Under the pieces are notes generated by a model, which made no database searches, had not been told where the DNA came from, and saw only the letters and a list, made by a program, of their open reading frames with translations. Of a stretch of DNA of 64,000 nt, positions 22,153 to 33,674 are shown in pieces (the stretch's first letter is position 1; every line of letters begins with the position of its first letter). The DNA is from Leptodactylus fallax (lineage: Eukaryota; Chordata; Amphibia; Anura; Leptodactylidae): positions 1,115,001 to 1,179,000 of the forward strand of contig CAMRHE010000323.1 of assembly GCA_947044405.1 (NCBI GenBank). The letters run 5' to 3'. The position numbers were made by a program, and so were the translations under genes.

Positions 22153-22347
22153 TCTTAAAGTGGTTCTCTGTGACTAAAATTTTGATGACCTCTTGTGAGC
22201 ACCGATTCTGCCTCACAGGCCATGTAAGGTCATGTTCAGGGCTCACATGGTCTGTACCGCTCACTAGCATTCATGTGGAAGAGGCTCCGCTGCAATACCA
22301 AGCACAGCCACTATACAATGTCAGAGACGTCACCTGGGAGAGCCCTT
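22153..22347. mobile_element. ggggtt-type MITE fragment
   Basis: Starts ttaaagtggttctctgtgac and carries 'gatgacctcttgtgagcacc' and 'aatgtcagagacgtcacctg'. The right end is missing. Confidence 0.4.
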
Positions 22348-22785
22348 CACAGGATGATTTGTGAATAGCAAGTAACGGCAAAAGTGGGAGTGGCCTTTTA
22401 AGGGGTGTGGCCTTTATAAAAGGGCACATTTACATATATATCCAGACCCCGTATAATACCCCGTATTAAAACAAACAGCACCGCCATTTTGTGATCACTT
22501 TAAATATTTTTTGCTGATACTGGAGATATATAGTTTTATAATCATTTAGCAAAAAACGCTAAAGCCTTATTTTAATTTTTTAAATTAGGCATGGGTTTTT
22601 TTTCTTTCTTTCCATGCATACATATGATCTATAAAGAGATATCTCTATATGCCAGAACATTGTATGCTTAGAAAATATAGTTTAAGTATACAATATACTG
22701 ACATATACAGATATCTTTACATATCGATACATTATGTAGGACAGTAGAATACTATTGCAGCTTATACTGAAGCTAATAGAGCTTG
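22348..22785. other. Non-coding, AT-rich
   Basis: Short duplicated words (gtggccttttaaggg, gtggcctttataaaag at 22390-22422) and T/A runs. No gene. Confidence 0.4.
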
Positions 22786-22892
22786 TGGCTCAGTCAGTAG
22801 AGTAACTGCCTTATTGAAGGTAAGTATTGTGCGAACACGGGAGAAGATGGAGGAGGCGGAGCAACTTTGGGATTGGGGGTTGGTTCAAGTCC
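22786..22892 (+). repeat. Possible tRNA-derived SINE head
   Basis: tggctcagtcagtag (22786-22800) fits a pol III A box with one mismatch, and ggttcaagtcc (22882-22892) fits a B box. The spacing of about 85 bases is longer than in most tRNA genes, and no clover-leaf folds by eye, so this is not called a tRNA gene. A SINE or a chance pair is possible. Confidence 0.3.
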
Positions 22893-23159
22893 ATGTGACC
22901 AATGGCCATTACTAGCCTGAACCTCTAGGCACAGCACGTAAAGACCCCTGAAGGATGCAAGTCTAAAAAAAGTCCCAGGAGAAGCTTTTTAATCCCCTCT
23001 CCCTATTGAGAATGCATGGTCATTCAGCCAATCTGAGCATGCGTGTGTATGGGGAATAGCTTTTGGACAGCCAAATGAAGTGTATGACCAGGTTTTTTTG
23101 TTTGTTTGTTTTTTTTTATGCCAATGTGCTCCTATTTTTTTCAGGCGTCCACGGTGTCC

Positions 23160-23260
23160 CCTCCATGTCCCAGACAGCAGAGGGACAGATAAAGCAACTG
23201 TATAGACTGAGGACGACACCAAACAGAGCACCACATATCTCAGCTTCCTGAATTTATCTT
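23160..23260. repeat. Dispersed relative of the 305-bp repeat
   Basis: 'tcccagacagcagagggaca' and 'ccacatatctcagcttcctg' align in order with 'ttacaggcagcacagggaca' and 'cactatatctcggcttcctg' of the array at 15145-16225. A single unit piece on the same strand. Confidence 0.6.
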
Positions 23261-24079
23261 GGCAGGTGAAAATATTAGGGTCAATTTTGCAAATGTTTTT
23301 TGTGCAATTTTTGCGAATTGGGTTAGGACATTTCCTCTTGTGACAACCTCATTGTGTTCTACACAGTCACCTGACTATATTGAGGACCTATTCTTGTGGA
23401 GTCCAAGTATTTCTGAGTCTCTGGATATTTGGTGCTTGTCAGGTTTGGTATCACATGAGATCATTAGAACCTGATGGGTGAAAGTGACAAATCATTAAAA
23501 TATAATAAAATAATCATTACAATGCTTTGTGATATGGGAGCAGTACGTGATAGTCACTTAGACAGTAATGGAATTCAGATGAAGGTATGGATAAGAGGGC
23601 CGAGGCTGAGCGTAAGTGAGGGAATCTCTTTGCTCCAGGGCCCTGTAAATAAGGAGGTATGTTGTGGACATGCAGGGACAGCTGAGCAAAGTGAAAGCCC
23701 CCTGGGGCATTGAGTTCATGTGATCAGGGTTGTACAGTCATTAGCTTGCATATTGCTTCCTTTATAGTATGGGTGGCCAAATGGTACACACGAAGAGATG
23801 AAATAAAAAAAAAAAAAAAATCTAGAAAGAACAAAAAAAAACTGTAAAAATGTATAAAAAAATGGTGGACTTATGACTATGGTTACAGTATGGAGGTGGA
23901 GAACATCAATAGCACCATGAGGATGGGACAAATCCAACATGTTAAAGTTATATCTTTTCACCAATATTGAGTCGGACCTTAGAGACCATAAGAAAATTAG
24001 GCTTTTCTTACCCACAAGAATGTTTATTATATAGAGAAATTTCACATCAGAATGTTTCTTGACTTTGGGTGATCGGCAC
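23261..24079. other. Non-coding, nothing recognised
   Basis: A-run at about 23804-23820. Minus frame 23716-24045 is driven by this run and the flanking AT-rich DNA. No gene seen. Confidence 0.4.
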
Positions 24080-24507
24080 TATCTAGTCCAAACCAACCCC
24101 CTCCAGGGGTGATAGGCCCAGAGGCTAAAGTGTAGTCCAAGTCAACCCCCTTCAGTGGTGATGGGACCAGAGGCAAAGGTGTAGTCCAAGCCAACCCACT
24201 CCAGGAATGATGGAACCAGAGGCTAAAGTGTAGTCCAAGCCAACCCCCTTGAGGGGTGATGGGACCAGAGGAAAAAGTGTAGTCCAAGCCAACCCCCTTC
24301 AGGGGTGATGGGACCAGAGGCTAAAGTATAGTCCAAGCCAACCCCCTCCAGTGGTGATGGGACCAGAGGCTAAAGTGTAGTCCAAGCCAACCCCCTTGAG
24401 GGGTGATGGGACCAGAGGAAAAAGTGTAGTCCAAGCCAACCCCCTCCAGGAGGGATAGGACCAGAGGAAAAAGTGTAGTCCAAGCCAACCTACTCCAGGT
24501 GAGATTG
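24080..24507. repeat. 49-bp minisatellite, about 9 units
   Basis: Unit: gtgtagtccaagccaacccc, cttgaggggtgatgggacca, gaggaaaaa. Two alternating end types, 'gaggctaaa' and 'gaggaaaaa'. Minus-strand frames in it repeat a short peptide and are not genes. Confidence 0.92.
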
Positions 24508-25652
24508 GCCACCTTTGGCCTCTAGGCCTTACACTTTAGATAGCCTGTAAGGTCAACAGCTATTCCTCCTGACCTCCACATATATGTGCATGCTCAGCTC
24601 AAAGCGTTCCTATAGAGCTATATGGATCTATGGTGCCTAATGGTGCATCTGTGAAGCAATGCTGATGGTTGTCTTCTGCTGATCCTTATGTTCCCTCCTG
24701 TGAATCACCCATGTTATTATACCTGGAGCCGTCAGTCCATCCTTGCCCCTATAGACAGTAGTAAACAGAATGGGTTGTCTGTTATACTCCAATGGTCCAG
24801 ATTGCTTCTGCCTGCTGCATACATCAATAATGAGTCAGAATTGGGAGTAATAGATTGTATCCATGGATGCAACACATTCTGAAGCGATAGATGTCAGCTT
24901 TACTGCTCTCTTTACATTTCTGGCTCCTGCCTTGATGTCTTATATTCTTCTGTGCCCAGAGGCACACGAATGTCATACAGATGCTAGATTTCCTAAGTAA
25001 TGTTTCACTCCTTTGCTTGGTCTGCACGTACGTCTCGATGTACCTGACTAGTAACAGTCTCTTTTTTTAGCACTGAGATAATTGCATTGCCTGAAGACAT
25101 CAACTCTGGGGTTATGTAATCCAGCTCAGACACCCAAATATAAAGGAGTCGGCTGTCCTGCCCACTCCGTTTAACTATGCCAAAAGGTCTCCAGCTCAGC
25201 TATACCAACTCTGCACTGGCCCAGTGTGATGTGCTACTGGCAGAGCTCTGCTATACTTCACTGCCGCACAGCCACAGCTCCAATACCATCAGTGCAGCTT
25301 TTACTATATCCAGCACCATCCAGCTTACTGCTCCCAGCTACACCACTAAGGCTATGGTCACATCTGCATCACAAGCCATCAGAACCTCCAATGAAGAGTC
25401 TGTCTAAAGTCATGGATGAAAAAATCCTGCACGCACAACTTTTTCTTCCGGTAGGACCAACAGACCCAGTGGATCCCTTGAGATCTGTCCTTGTCCATCA
25501 TTAGATGGATCCATCTTAATGTTTTGTCTGTCCTATGACGAAACTAAAAAAAAATAACATAGATGTGAACCGAGAGAGTCAGCTCTGCTACAGGCACCCA
25601 ACACTGCTACACCATTGCTATCTGTCCTTGTCCCATCAAACTTCACCAGAAT
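24508..25652. other. Non-coding, nothing recognised
   Basis: No gene, array or TIR pair noticed. Frames at 25177-25504 are short, serine/proline-rich and without a motif. Confidence 0.4.
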
Positions 25653-25730
25653 AAGGGTCCGTTCAGACATTGGAAAATGAATGTCTCCCATTGTTTTCAA
25701 TGCCATTCTGCCATGTGAACGGGGCCTTAG
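25653..25730. mobile_element. Short MITE, about 78 bp
   Basis: Left end aagggtccgttcagacattg pairs with right end gccatgtgaacggggcctta. An internally deleted member of the gttcacac-type group. Confidence 0.6.
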
Positions 25731-25816
25731 TGGATAACGGTTTAGCAGATCCACCATATCTAGTGTGAACATTAACAATAGTAACCCTGTATATAGTGAG
25801 TCATGCAAAGCGGAGA

Positions 25817-25933
25817 CAACTGTATCCAGTCTACACAATGCTCTGTGAGCTAAACAGCCCCATCTCCAGATCTTTGTGCAGCTGCTGATGATGTGTTTAG
25901 CTCACAGAGCATTGTCTAGACTGGATACAACTG
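25817..25933. repeat. 39-bp inverted repeat (foldback)
   Basis: Left arm 25817-25855 (caactgtatccagtctacac, then aatgctctgtgagctaaac) pairs with right arm 25895-25933 with about three mismatches; loop 39 bases. Near-perfect arms suggest a recent foldback element or an inverted duplication. Confidence 0.85.
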
Positions 25934-26499
25934 AGTCTACTTCTCAACTCAGAACAGAACCCTCTATAATGGAAAGATCCGTTTACTAAACTACTTTCTG
26001 CTACTTCTAGATAACCTGCAAATCTTCTGTCTGGGGTCGAGACTTCTATTACCCATCCACAAATCCAAGCCTCATGAGATGTTTATTAAAACTGACCACA
26101 TTAATAGCAACAAAGTAATTCAACAATTCACAAAAATGGCGGCATACGATGGCGATTTTTATCCCATTGTGAGATCTCCGGAACACCAGCTCCACATATT
26201 ATAGGATTTATCCTTGTACAGAGCGAGGAGTCAAATGTCACTCTCTATTTTCTCATCTTAATTATAGCTCTGGGGCCAAAAATAGCAGACTTGCTGCGAC
26301 AGGTAAACCCAACAAGCAGCGGGGGAAACACACGTTTTCTGTAGGTCATCTGTATTCACTGCCTGTCCTCGCTCAGCTCTACATGAAGTTTATTTCCTCT
26401 TCTGCAGGTTTAATAACACCACCTTTATAGTCCAGACAAAGGAATCTGTCTCTATATATTCTGTATGATCAATCCCAACCATCGGTGTACGCAGAGATT
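25934..26499. other. Non-coding, nothing recognised
   Basis: No gene or named repeat. Confidence 0.4.
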
Positions 26500-26812
26500 T
26501 AGTCACACAGAAGAAAAGAGAAATGTAAACCCCATCAATATTTGGTGTGACCTTTGACCTTTGCCTTCCATCAGTTCTTCTCGGTACTTGCAGACAGTTG
26601 TTGACAGAGATAGGCAAGGAGGTTGTTCCCGCCATCTTGGAGAACTAAGCACAGATCTTGTGTGGATGTAGGCTTGCTCCAATCCGTCTGTCTCTTCATG
26701 TCATCCCAGACAGACTGGATGATGTTGAGATCAGGGATCGTTGGTTTCCAACATGCCCAGTCCTTCTGTTCTCAAGATGTGTTGCATTGGCTTACTCCCC
26801 AGTCATTACTGT
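26500..26812 (-). pseudogene. Tc1-like transposon fragment, copy B
   Basis: Minus-strand copy of the same internal segment as 1215-1560: 'catttctcttttctt' equivalent at the left, 'gccatcttggagaactaagc' and 'gtcatcccagacagactgga' in the middle. Covers the C-terminal transposase region plus flanking UTR. No TIRs found. Frameshifted and inactive. Confidence 0.75.
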
Positions 26813-28977
26813 AAGCATATGATGGTGCATATGTATTGTCAGCCTAACTGTGGGGGTTACAATATTTGACATTACCCCTTATTCCTGGTGCCTGAGGGGG
26901 CTCCTCAGCCACATAATAGCCCCCAGTATTAAAAATGGCATGTGATAGTTGATGGAACCTGTTATAAGAGCTTCTGGAAAATGTCTTACCTGCAAGATAC
27001 ACGGTACAATAAGAGGCGTGGTGGTATGACGCTCCCCTGTCCCATATGCATGTGGTTATAGACAGCGCCCCCAACAGATTGTACATCAGTGTTGTTATTG
27101 AGGATTTACCCTTACAAAAACCCTTTCATACACCACCTCGAAAATGTCCATCAAACCTAACATACCCGATGTTAAATCCCTTTAAGTGAACTGAATACGG
27201 TGATTTCAGAGGAATAAGATGACTATGGGTCCTATTAGATCCCCAATCCAAGAGACCATAAACAGGTGGATCGGCACTCATTCACATTGCCTATTAGTCT
27301 ACTACGACTGATCCACCGCCATTTAGTTGTATATCGGTAATATATCCCTGTTTACGCAGGGCAACATTCTGAAAATACTCTGGAAGGCTTGTCCTGATAA
27401 GTGACCGCCTAATAGGCCCTTACTCTTATGTGCATAAGGGGTACCGTGGATCTCCCAACTGATGATCTTGGGGGAAAGGCGGATCGGACATGTTAAATAT
27501 CAACATCCAATCCTTTTGTCTCAGGCGAGATTAGTTGCCACCAGAGGTGTCTGGCACTCAGCAGTGTATACCCCTATTGGGAATATACTTAGCTGTGTAT
27601 AGGGGAGTCTGGACGAATGAGAGCATTTGGCCAAAGCGTCTTTACATCAATGGGTGCGAAACCTGATTTACAGGGTGCAGTTGTATTCATTGCTGTTCTG
27701 CAGCCTCATTGCACACACTATACATAAACTTTGACCGATGCATTAGAAATGGGACTGGATAAATTCATTACATCACACAATATTATGATTTGTGATCAAC
27801 TTAAGAATTAGGACGACCACTTAAAACCCCGCGAATTATCCCAAATGATGAGTTCAGAGGGATTAACCCATCTGCATTGTGAGCTGTAATGGTGCGTCTG
27901 GTGTCAGCGTGTACTCTGTGCTCTTGCACATAAGCCAACTTTCCATTCTTCCTTGGCCTCAGAACTTTATCCCCTAGTGATTTTTGCCTCTGGAACTCAT
28001 TAACACTTGGTTTACATGACACAACTTCTCTGTGTTGAAATATGAACCAAAAGTAATCTCTTAAATGAGAAGCGGACGATTCTGAACTCTCCTCATTTTG
28101 CATCCAGCTGACCCTCGTACAGCTCCAGACGTCTCCGTCTTCTCCTCTGCATTGGATTCTTTTTTTACGCCATGCTTCGCTAACATTTGTAATGGGCTCC
28201 ATATTTCGGCTGATCCCTTCATGAGTTACTGTATAAACACGCTAATCCGCTTAATCTCCTCTATTCTTTCAAGTACAAAGCAGCCGGCAACCTGGAAGGA
28301 CATGGCTATGGAGGAACTTCACATCTCTAGGATATGCTGAGGTCTCGATTTCCAAAAAAGGTGAAAAGGGCATCTGTCATTAGAACGCTTTATGTCTCCA
28401 AAATGTTATGAGTCAAAGGGTTAATCTACTGCCAAAAGGGCAGATAGAAAGTACTTAATAGACTTCCTTCCATATGTTCATAGCCTCGATCCCCTTCTCC
28501 GCTAGGGTTCTGGACCCAGAAGACTCAAACGATAGCCAACAGGTAAGAACCTACAGGACTTCTCAGCACTCCTGTCTAACTCAATATATCCCTTATATAA
28601 GACTTCATGCACATAAAGTGTTCAGACCGAGGAGGGTTCTTATTAGGAAGCATGTCCTATCCAGATTTGTGAAAATGGATTGGAACGGATCAGAACCGCC
28701 CATTGAAATCAATGTATGTCATCCGAATGTCTTCTGTTAAAAATCGGATCCCCCTCAGCCTGGATTGGGGATGTCCAGCTTTGGCCTGTCCTAGAGTAGA
28801 GATGAGTGAAGTTTTCAAAAATTAGATTCGGCAACTTTGCCGAATTTTCTGATACAATTCTATTTGATCTGAATTAAATTGCGGCGAATAAACAGCTATT
28901 TCCTGTCTGCAGAGAGCCAGGGTGGGCGGGAAAATGGCGGAACCCCTTGGATGCCGCCGTCATGTTTGACTGCTCAT
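26813..28977. other. Non-coding, nothing recognised
   Basis: Longest stretch without an identifiable repeat. A minus frame of 133 codons (27801-28202) has no domain I know, no repeat structure and no evident splice context, and is treated as chance. The rest has only short frames. Confidence 0.4.
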
Positions 28978-29084
28978 CCAAGGTGATAAAACCCCCAATT
29001 GGTTATGGAGCAGGGTGTTAGGTGTCAGTTACAGATAACACCCTGCTCCATAACAGATCGGTGGTTTTAACACCTTGGATGCAG
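28978..29084. repeat. Inverted repeat, ~45-bp arms
   Basis: Left: ccaaggtgataaaaccccca, attggttatggagcagggtg, ttaggtg. Right: aacaccctgctccataacag, atcggtggttttaacacctt, gg. Loop of about 15 bases. Probably the core of a foldback MITE. Confidence 0.75.
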
Positions 29085-29195
29085 CGGTCAAATATGCCGT
29101 GTGCGCTTGCGAAGGGGTTAAAGGGCTGTGACATCACAGGGCTGGCTGCTGATTGGCTGCACGCATGGCATTGTGGGTGATCCCGCGTTCCCAGA

Positions 29196-29277
29196 GTTAA
29201 CCCTTCTATTTCTGAAAACATTATAACTTTGCAGCATTTTTTTCCACACTTGACTAAAATATTTGCACAGTACTGTA
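29196..29277. mobile_element. Solo terminal repeat of a Tc1-like element
   Basis: 'ttaacccttctatttctgaa' through 'actttgcagcatttttttcc' to 'tttgcacagtactgta' equals the right end of the element at 56219-56753. No partner end nearby, so a remnant. Confidence 0.75.
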
Positions 29278-29339
29278 TACAGCATGACACACAATAGTTC
29301 CTTTGATGTGATTGACATAATATACAATCAAAAGCCACT

Positions 29340-29600
29340 TCAAGGGGTTGTCTGAGACTACATATCAGGATACGTCTTTAATATCATATCGGTCGGGATC
29401 TGACACCCCAACTGATCAGAAACGGCGCCATAGACTGTGTAGTGGCTGTGCCAGACTATTGCAGCTCAACTCTCATTCACTTGAATTTCAGCTTCGATGG
29501 TTGGATGGGGGTGCCAGGTGTTGCACTCCAGCTGATCTGATATTGGTGACCTATATAAGGATAGGCCATCAATATGTAGTCTTGGACAACCCCTTTAAAG
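29340..29600. mobile_element. MITE, ggggttgtc-type, complete
   Basis: Left end caaggggttgtctgagacta, then catat, pairs with right end atatgtagtcttggacaacc, then cctttaa. Includes 'gtcgggatctgacacccc' and 'ctgatcag'. Best-preserved member of this family in the window. Confidence 0.8.
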
Positions 29601-29736
29601 TTGCTGTTATGTTGTGACAACAGGAAAGACAACTAAACCTATAGACATGAGATTTCAACTGGACACCAGATAAGTTGTCTAACTGTACATTTGGTCGATA
29701 CCACTGCAAATATTTTTAAATGTACAGTCACATCTA

Positions 29737-29960
29737 TAAGGCTTCATTCACATCTGCGGCAGAGTCTTCGGTGCAGAGTCCGCCAGAAATCCCAGACGAA
29801 AAAGTGCTGCAAGACTGGCTTTTTTGTATGTGAGGTACAGGCCGTTTTAATACATTAGGGGGCCCCGTTCATACCTTTTGTAAGTGCAGATTCACCATTG
29901 TTTAAAGTGGCCCTGGTCAGGTCTATTGAAAAATAAAGGATACCCAACAAAGTCTATTAT
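29737..29960. mobile_element. gttcacatctg-type MITE fragment
   Basis: Starts taaggcttcattcacatctg and runs through 'cagagtccgccagaaatccc'. The closing end is not visible. Confidence 0.4.
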
Positions 29961-30189
29961 AGCCAGTGGACTTCCTCAGGATCTGTTGCTGTCCATAATT
30001 TGACAGGCTGTTTTTCAGTTCTTCTGGTCCTGCAATGAGCCATAAGAACAGGTAGAATGCTGCAGGGTGTGAATGTAATGTAAGCCAAACAAGTATTTGG
30101 CCAACAGATCTTCCAAGAAAAAAAACCCATCAACATAAGAACTTTGGCAATACCATGAATGGCAAAAAAAAACAAAAACAAAGATGTGA

Positions 30190-31310
30190 CTCAAGTAAGT
30201 CAAGAGATTACTGAGATATACTGGACAAGTCTTAAAACCATACAGAAGCCAGGAGATTATAGAAACATACAAGCCTGAAAAACCTAATGGAGGTCAGGGG
30301 ATTTACGAAAAATCCCTTCAGAAGATAAGGAAGTCAGGAGATTACAGAGAAACACTAGGGAAATCTGAAAACCCAAATGGAACTCTGGAAATTATGGAAA
30401 AACACAAGAAGTCTGAAAACCTAAAAGAAATAAGGCTAGGTTCACACTTGCATTCGGGTTTCCATCCTTCGGGTCCATGCCAGGTTTCCGATGAAAACGG
30501 CGGAGAGAAAAGTCCTCCTTGCAGAACTTTTCTCTCCACCGATTTTAAGGAGAGTGGAGGACTGTGTATCATACGGAGACTCAAATGCTAGTGTGAATCT
30601 AAAAACTCTACTATAGTCAGATGACCATAAGAAAGTCAAGAAATTAATGAGTAACACTGGAGTCGTTTGATGACCCAAATGGAAGGCAGGGAAGTATGAA
30701 GTAAAACTAGTGAAATGGAAGAAACCCCAAAGAAGTCAGAAACCATACTAAAGGCTGCCAATTTCAGAGGCACATTGGATAAGTCTGAATACCTAAAAGG
30801 CCAAGAGAGTATGGAGAAACACAAGAGAAGTCTGAAGGCCCAATGAAAGTCAGGATATTAGGGAGAAATACTGGATAAATCTAAAGACCCAAACAGAGGG
30901 CAGGAGACTGGGACGTCAGACTTTTCTAAGGTGTTTCTCCACAAACAGAGGGCAGAAGATGATGGTGAAATACTAGAAGTCCAATGACCCAACAGAATAC
31001 AGGAGACTATGGAGAAAACCACTAGAGAAGTCTGAAGACCCAAGCAAAAGTTGGAGTAATGGAGAAACACTGGAGAGCATTTAAGGCCCAAATGGAGAAG
31101 ATTAAGGAGACATGCTAGAGAAGTTTGAAGACCCAAATGGAGGCACAAAATTATAAATAAAGACTAGAAATATATGAAGAAAGAAGAATATTATGGAAAA
31201 ACAAACAGTCTAAAAAGTAAAATAAAAGTGAGAAATTATGGGGAATCATCAGAGAACTCTGAAGACCCAAACCAAAGGCAAGGAGATTATGGAGAAAAAA
31301 TAGCTGGATG
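30190..31310. repeat. Degenerate ~55-bp tandem repeat
   Basis: Recurring phrases: 'aagtctgaagacccaaatgg', 'ggcaggagattatgg', 'agaaacactagagaag'. About 17-20 poorly conserved units of 50-60 bp. A MITE (30432-30600) interrupts it. Old array. Confidence 0.8.
30432..30600. mobile_element. MITE, ggctaggttcacac-type, inside the 55-bp array
   Basis: Left end aaggctaggttcacacttgc, then attcgggtttcc, pairs with right end ggagactcaaatgctagtgt, then gaatct. Interior has an inverted pair 'ggagagaaaagtcctccttg' / 'cagaacttttctctcc'. Inserted after the array formed. Confidence 0.75.
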
Positions 31311-32411
31311 GATATATAAGGACTTATTCCTTTTCAGTCTATATACCTTTCCAAACACATTACTAGATACGTAGAGTATAAATACTGCAGCTACATCATT
31401 GATAGATAAAAGAATAGAAGCCCTTTATATAAGCCTAAGAATTCCACCCTGTTGTAGGACACAATATACAGTACATACTGTGCACACTGTGTCAACGTTC
31501 CTTTCGGGAAAACAAAATTGTTAAGTGGTACATCCAGAAGGGATCTGGTTGACTCTGAGATTTGGCAGAAACACAGAGCTCTTCAATGTTGAGCTGTCAT
31601 TTTTAATATATTTCAAACCAATATTGGCAGAGTCGCAGCAATTTTAGAGCAGTCTATTTCCAATGAATGCATAGTTACATCCCTTCCACAAGCTAAAACC
31701 GTAACATACCCAAAATACTGTACCCAAGAGAGACAGACGGGTATACGCTGAGGTCCATAATGAGAACACAAAGGTGTTCAAGCATGTACATCAACATTGC
31801 TATGTATAAATATAGTAAGATTTCGTGACTATGAAGAGTCTGTCTGGGGTGACCTTCAAGCCCTCCATCTTGCCGAATGTACAAAGAACACTTCGTCCTG
31901 GAGGGGATCCCAAGTCAAAATCCAACCAGGGCCTCATTATCATAGAGTTTCTGTGTTTTCCTGGTGTGCTCTGCTTTCCTCAGAGTTCTGTTGATTCCTC
32001 CCACACGACATGAGATCATGACCACAACCATAAGACACCATTTCACCAAACTGGACAATTTTGGCAAGATTGGCCAATGATTGTATGTAATGAGTGCTTC
32101 ACAATGTTTGATGGCCTTCAACATACGCAATCACTTGGTCCAGTGGGAGATACCCTACTGCCAGAGGAGTCCCACACCAGCTTATTCCGAATTCCCCATG
32201 AATTAAACATGCATGCATAGCCAATCTGAGCATACATGTTCATAGTGAGGTCAGGAGGAGTCAACGGCTATGTTTTGTGTATGGCTGTCATGTCATGTCT
32301 GATCATCCAAACCACACCCTGATGTCAATTGTCAGGAAAAACAAGGGCTTAGCTATCGGTTTTATTGTTGGTTGTTCTGAATTGTCAATTAGTTTCTAAA
32401 ATGGGCCTTAA
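31311..32411. other. Non-coding, nothing recognised
   Basis: No gene found; small AT-rich frames only. Confidence 0.4.
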
Positions 32412-32788
32412 GGGTAAAGCCCCACTTTGCGGAAACGCCGTGGAAAAAAATGCTGCATTTTACGGTTTTATGGGATTCTGGCTAATGCCATCCACACATT
32501 GCCGAAAAAATTCTGTCTTCAAAAACTCCTGCTTTTTGAAAATCACAGCAAGTCAATTAAACACAATGAAAAACGCTGCGAGAAAAAAAAAAGTCATGCG
32601 TTTTTTCTGCAGCTTTTTTTTTTTTTTTTATAATTCAAATATTTTATTGAATTTTCACAATTAACAACAAAGATCAAAACACACCATAAACCCAGAGATA
32701 CAAACAATGCGGATCGGAGCCACCATGGGATCCCAGAATGGCTCCGCAGCGTTTTTTAGCTGTTTCCCTACGTGGGGCCTTCGCCTAA
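32412..32788. mobile_element. MITE, ggctaaggcccc-type, split by a LINE scrap
   Basis: Left end taaagccccactttgcggaa, then acgc, pairs with right end gctgtttccctacgtggggc, then cttcgcct. The interior is interrupted by the L1 3'-end fragment at 32614-32740. Confidence 0.7.
32614..32740 (-). mobile_element. Severely 5'-truncated L1 3' end
   Basis: Poly-T (16 T) then taattcaaatattttattga and attttcacaattaacaacaa, which resembles the L1 3' end at 48597-48660 (poly-T, then tcgttttattgaaaattgcg). 'gcagc' lies at both edges (about 32608-32613 and 32746-32750) and may be a short target duplication. Confidence 0.65.
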
Positions 32789-33674
32789 AAAGTAACAAAC
32801 TTTATTTTTGGTTGAAATCTGTTTTGATCAGCTTTAGACTACTGTGTCCGGCCACCTTAAAACCCAAGAGATCATTTTTAGGTTGTTAGGGAAGTCAATG
32901 TCAACACTGGAGAGATATGGTTGGAATTACAAGTGTTGACCAACCATTATGTCTTGCTCTAGAGGGAAGAAGAAAATCACTATCACCTATGACCGAGCTT
33001 GGCTTGTCTTGGTGGTCAACATATAAAGTGACAACACAATGGGGCAGATATTTATATTGGGGCAGTTAATTTTTACCATAGACATAGAACACAAAGTTGG
33101 GCCTGGACTTACAAACATTTAGTTCTCATTAGCCGAGGTCAACACCGCCAAGTATCATTAGATACTTCCACAAGGGCCAACAAGAGCAATGTACACAACA
33201 CTGCTGGTGAGGACCAAAGGTGTGAATACAATCCAAAAACCCAAAGTGAGAATTTAGGGATTTTAGTGCAACATAAACAAAGGAAACTTTTCTATCAGCA
33301 ACTGTTGAAATGAGCTCAAATAAACATCAGTTTAATCCTCCCTTTTAGCAAGTACCTCTTCATGCAAATGGCTATTTACTTGCAATGGTCACTCCAGAGT
33401 GAAGAAGCTATTAGCATAGAAAGTAGGCTGCACCCACAGGTGAATTCACGCTGAATACACTTCATGCTGTTGCAATTTAATTAACATAACTTGTAGTCAG
33501 GCCTTTGTTGCCACTGTATGAGACCCCACAATGCTGGGGAGGTGCCCCAGTCTAAAGGGGTGGCAGCCAGTCACAGGGTCAATTCACAATGCAACATGGT
33601 GTACTAAATGTCAATGCAGTGATGGTCATGAGTATGGGGATGGAATTCATGAACGATCCTTCATCCTCATACTT
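32789..33674. other. Non-coding, nothing recognised
   Basis: No gene or array; flanks the L2-tail array on its left. Confidence 0.4.

Noticed and set aside
22786..22892. A functional tRNA gene
   Set aside because: No acceptor or anticodon stems fold by eye and the A-to-B spacing is too long.
27801..28202. 133-codon minus-strand frame
   Set aside because: No domain, no repeat and no convincing splice or promoter context. Kept as chance, though it is the longest frame outside repeats.
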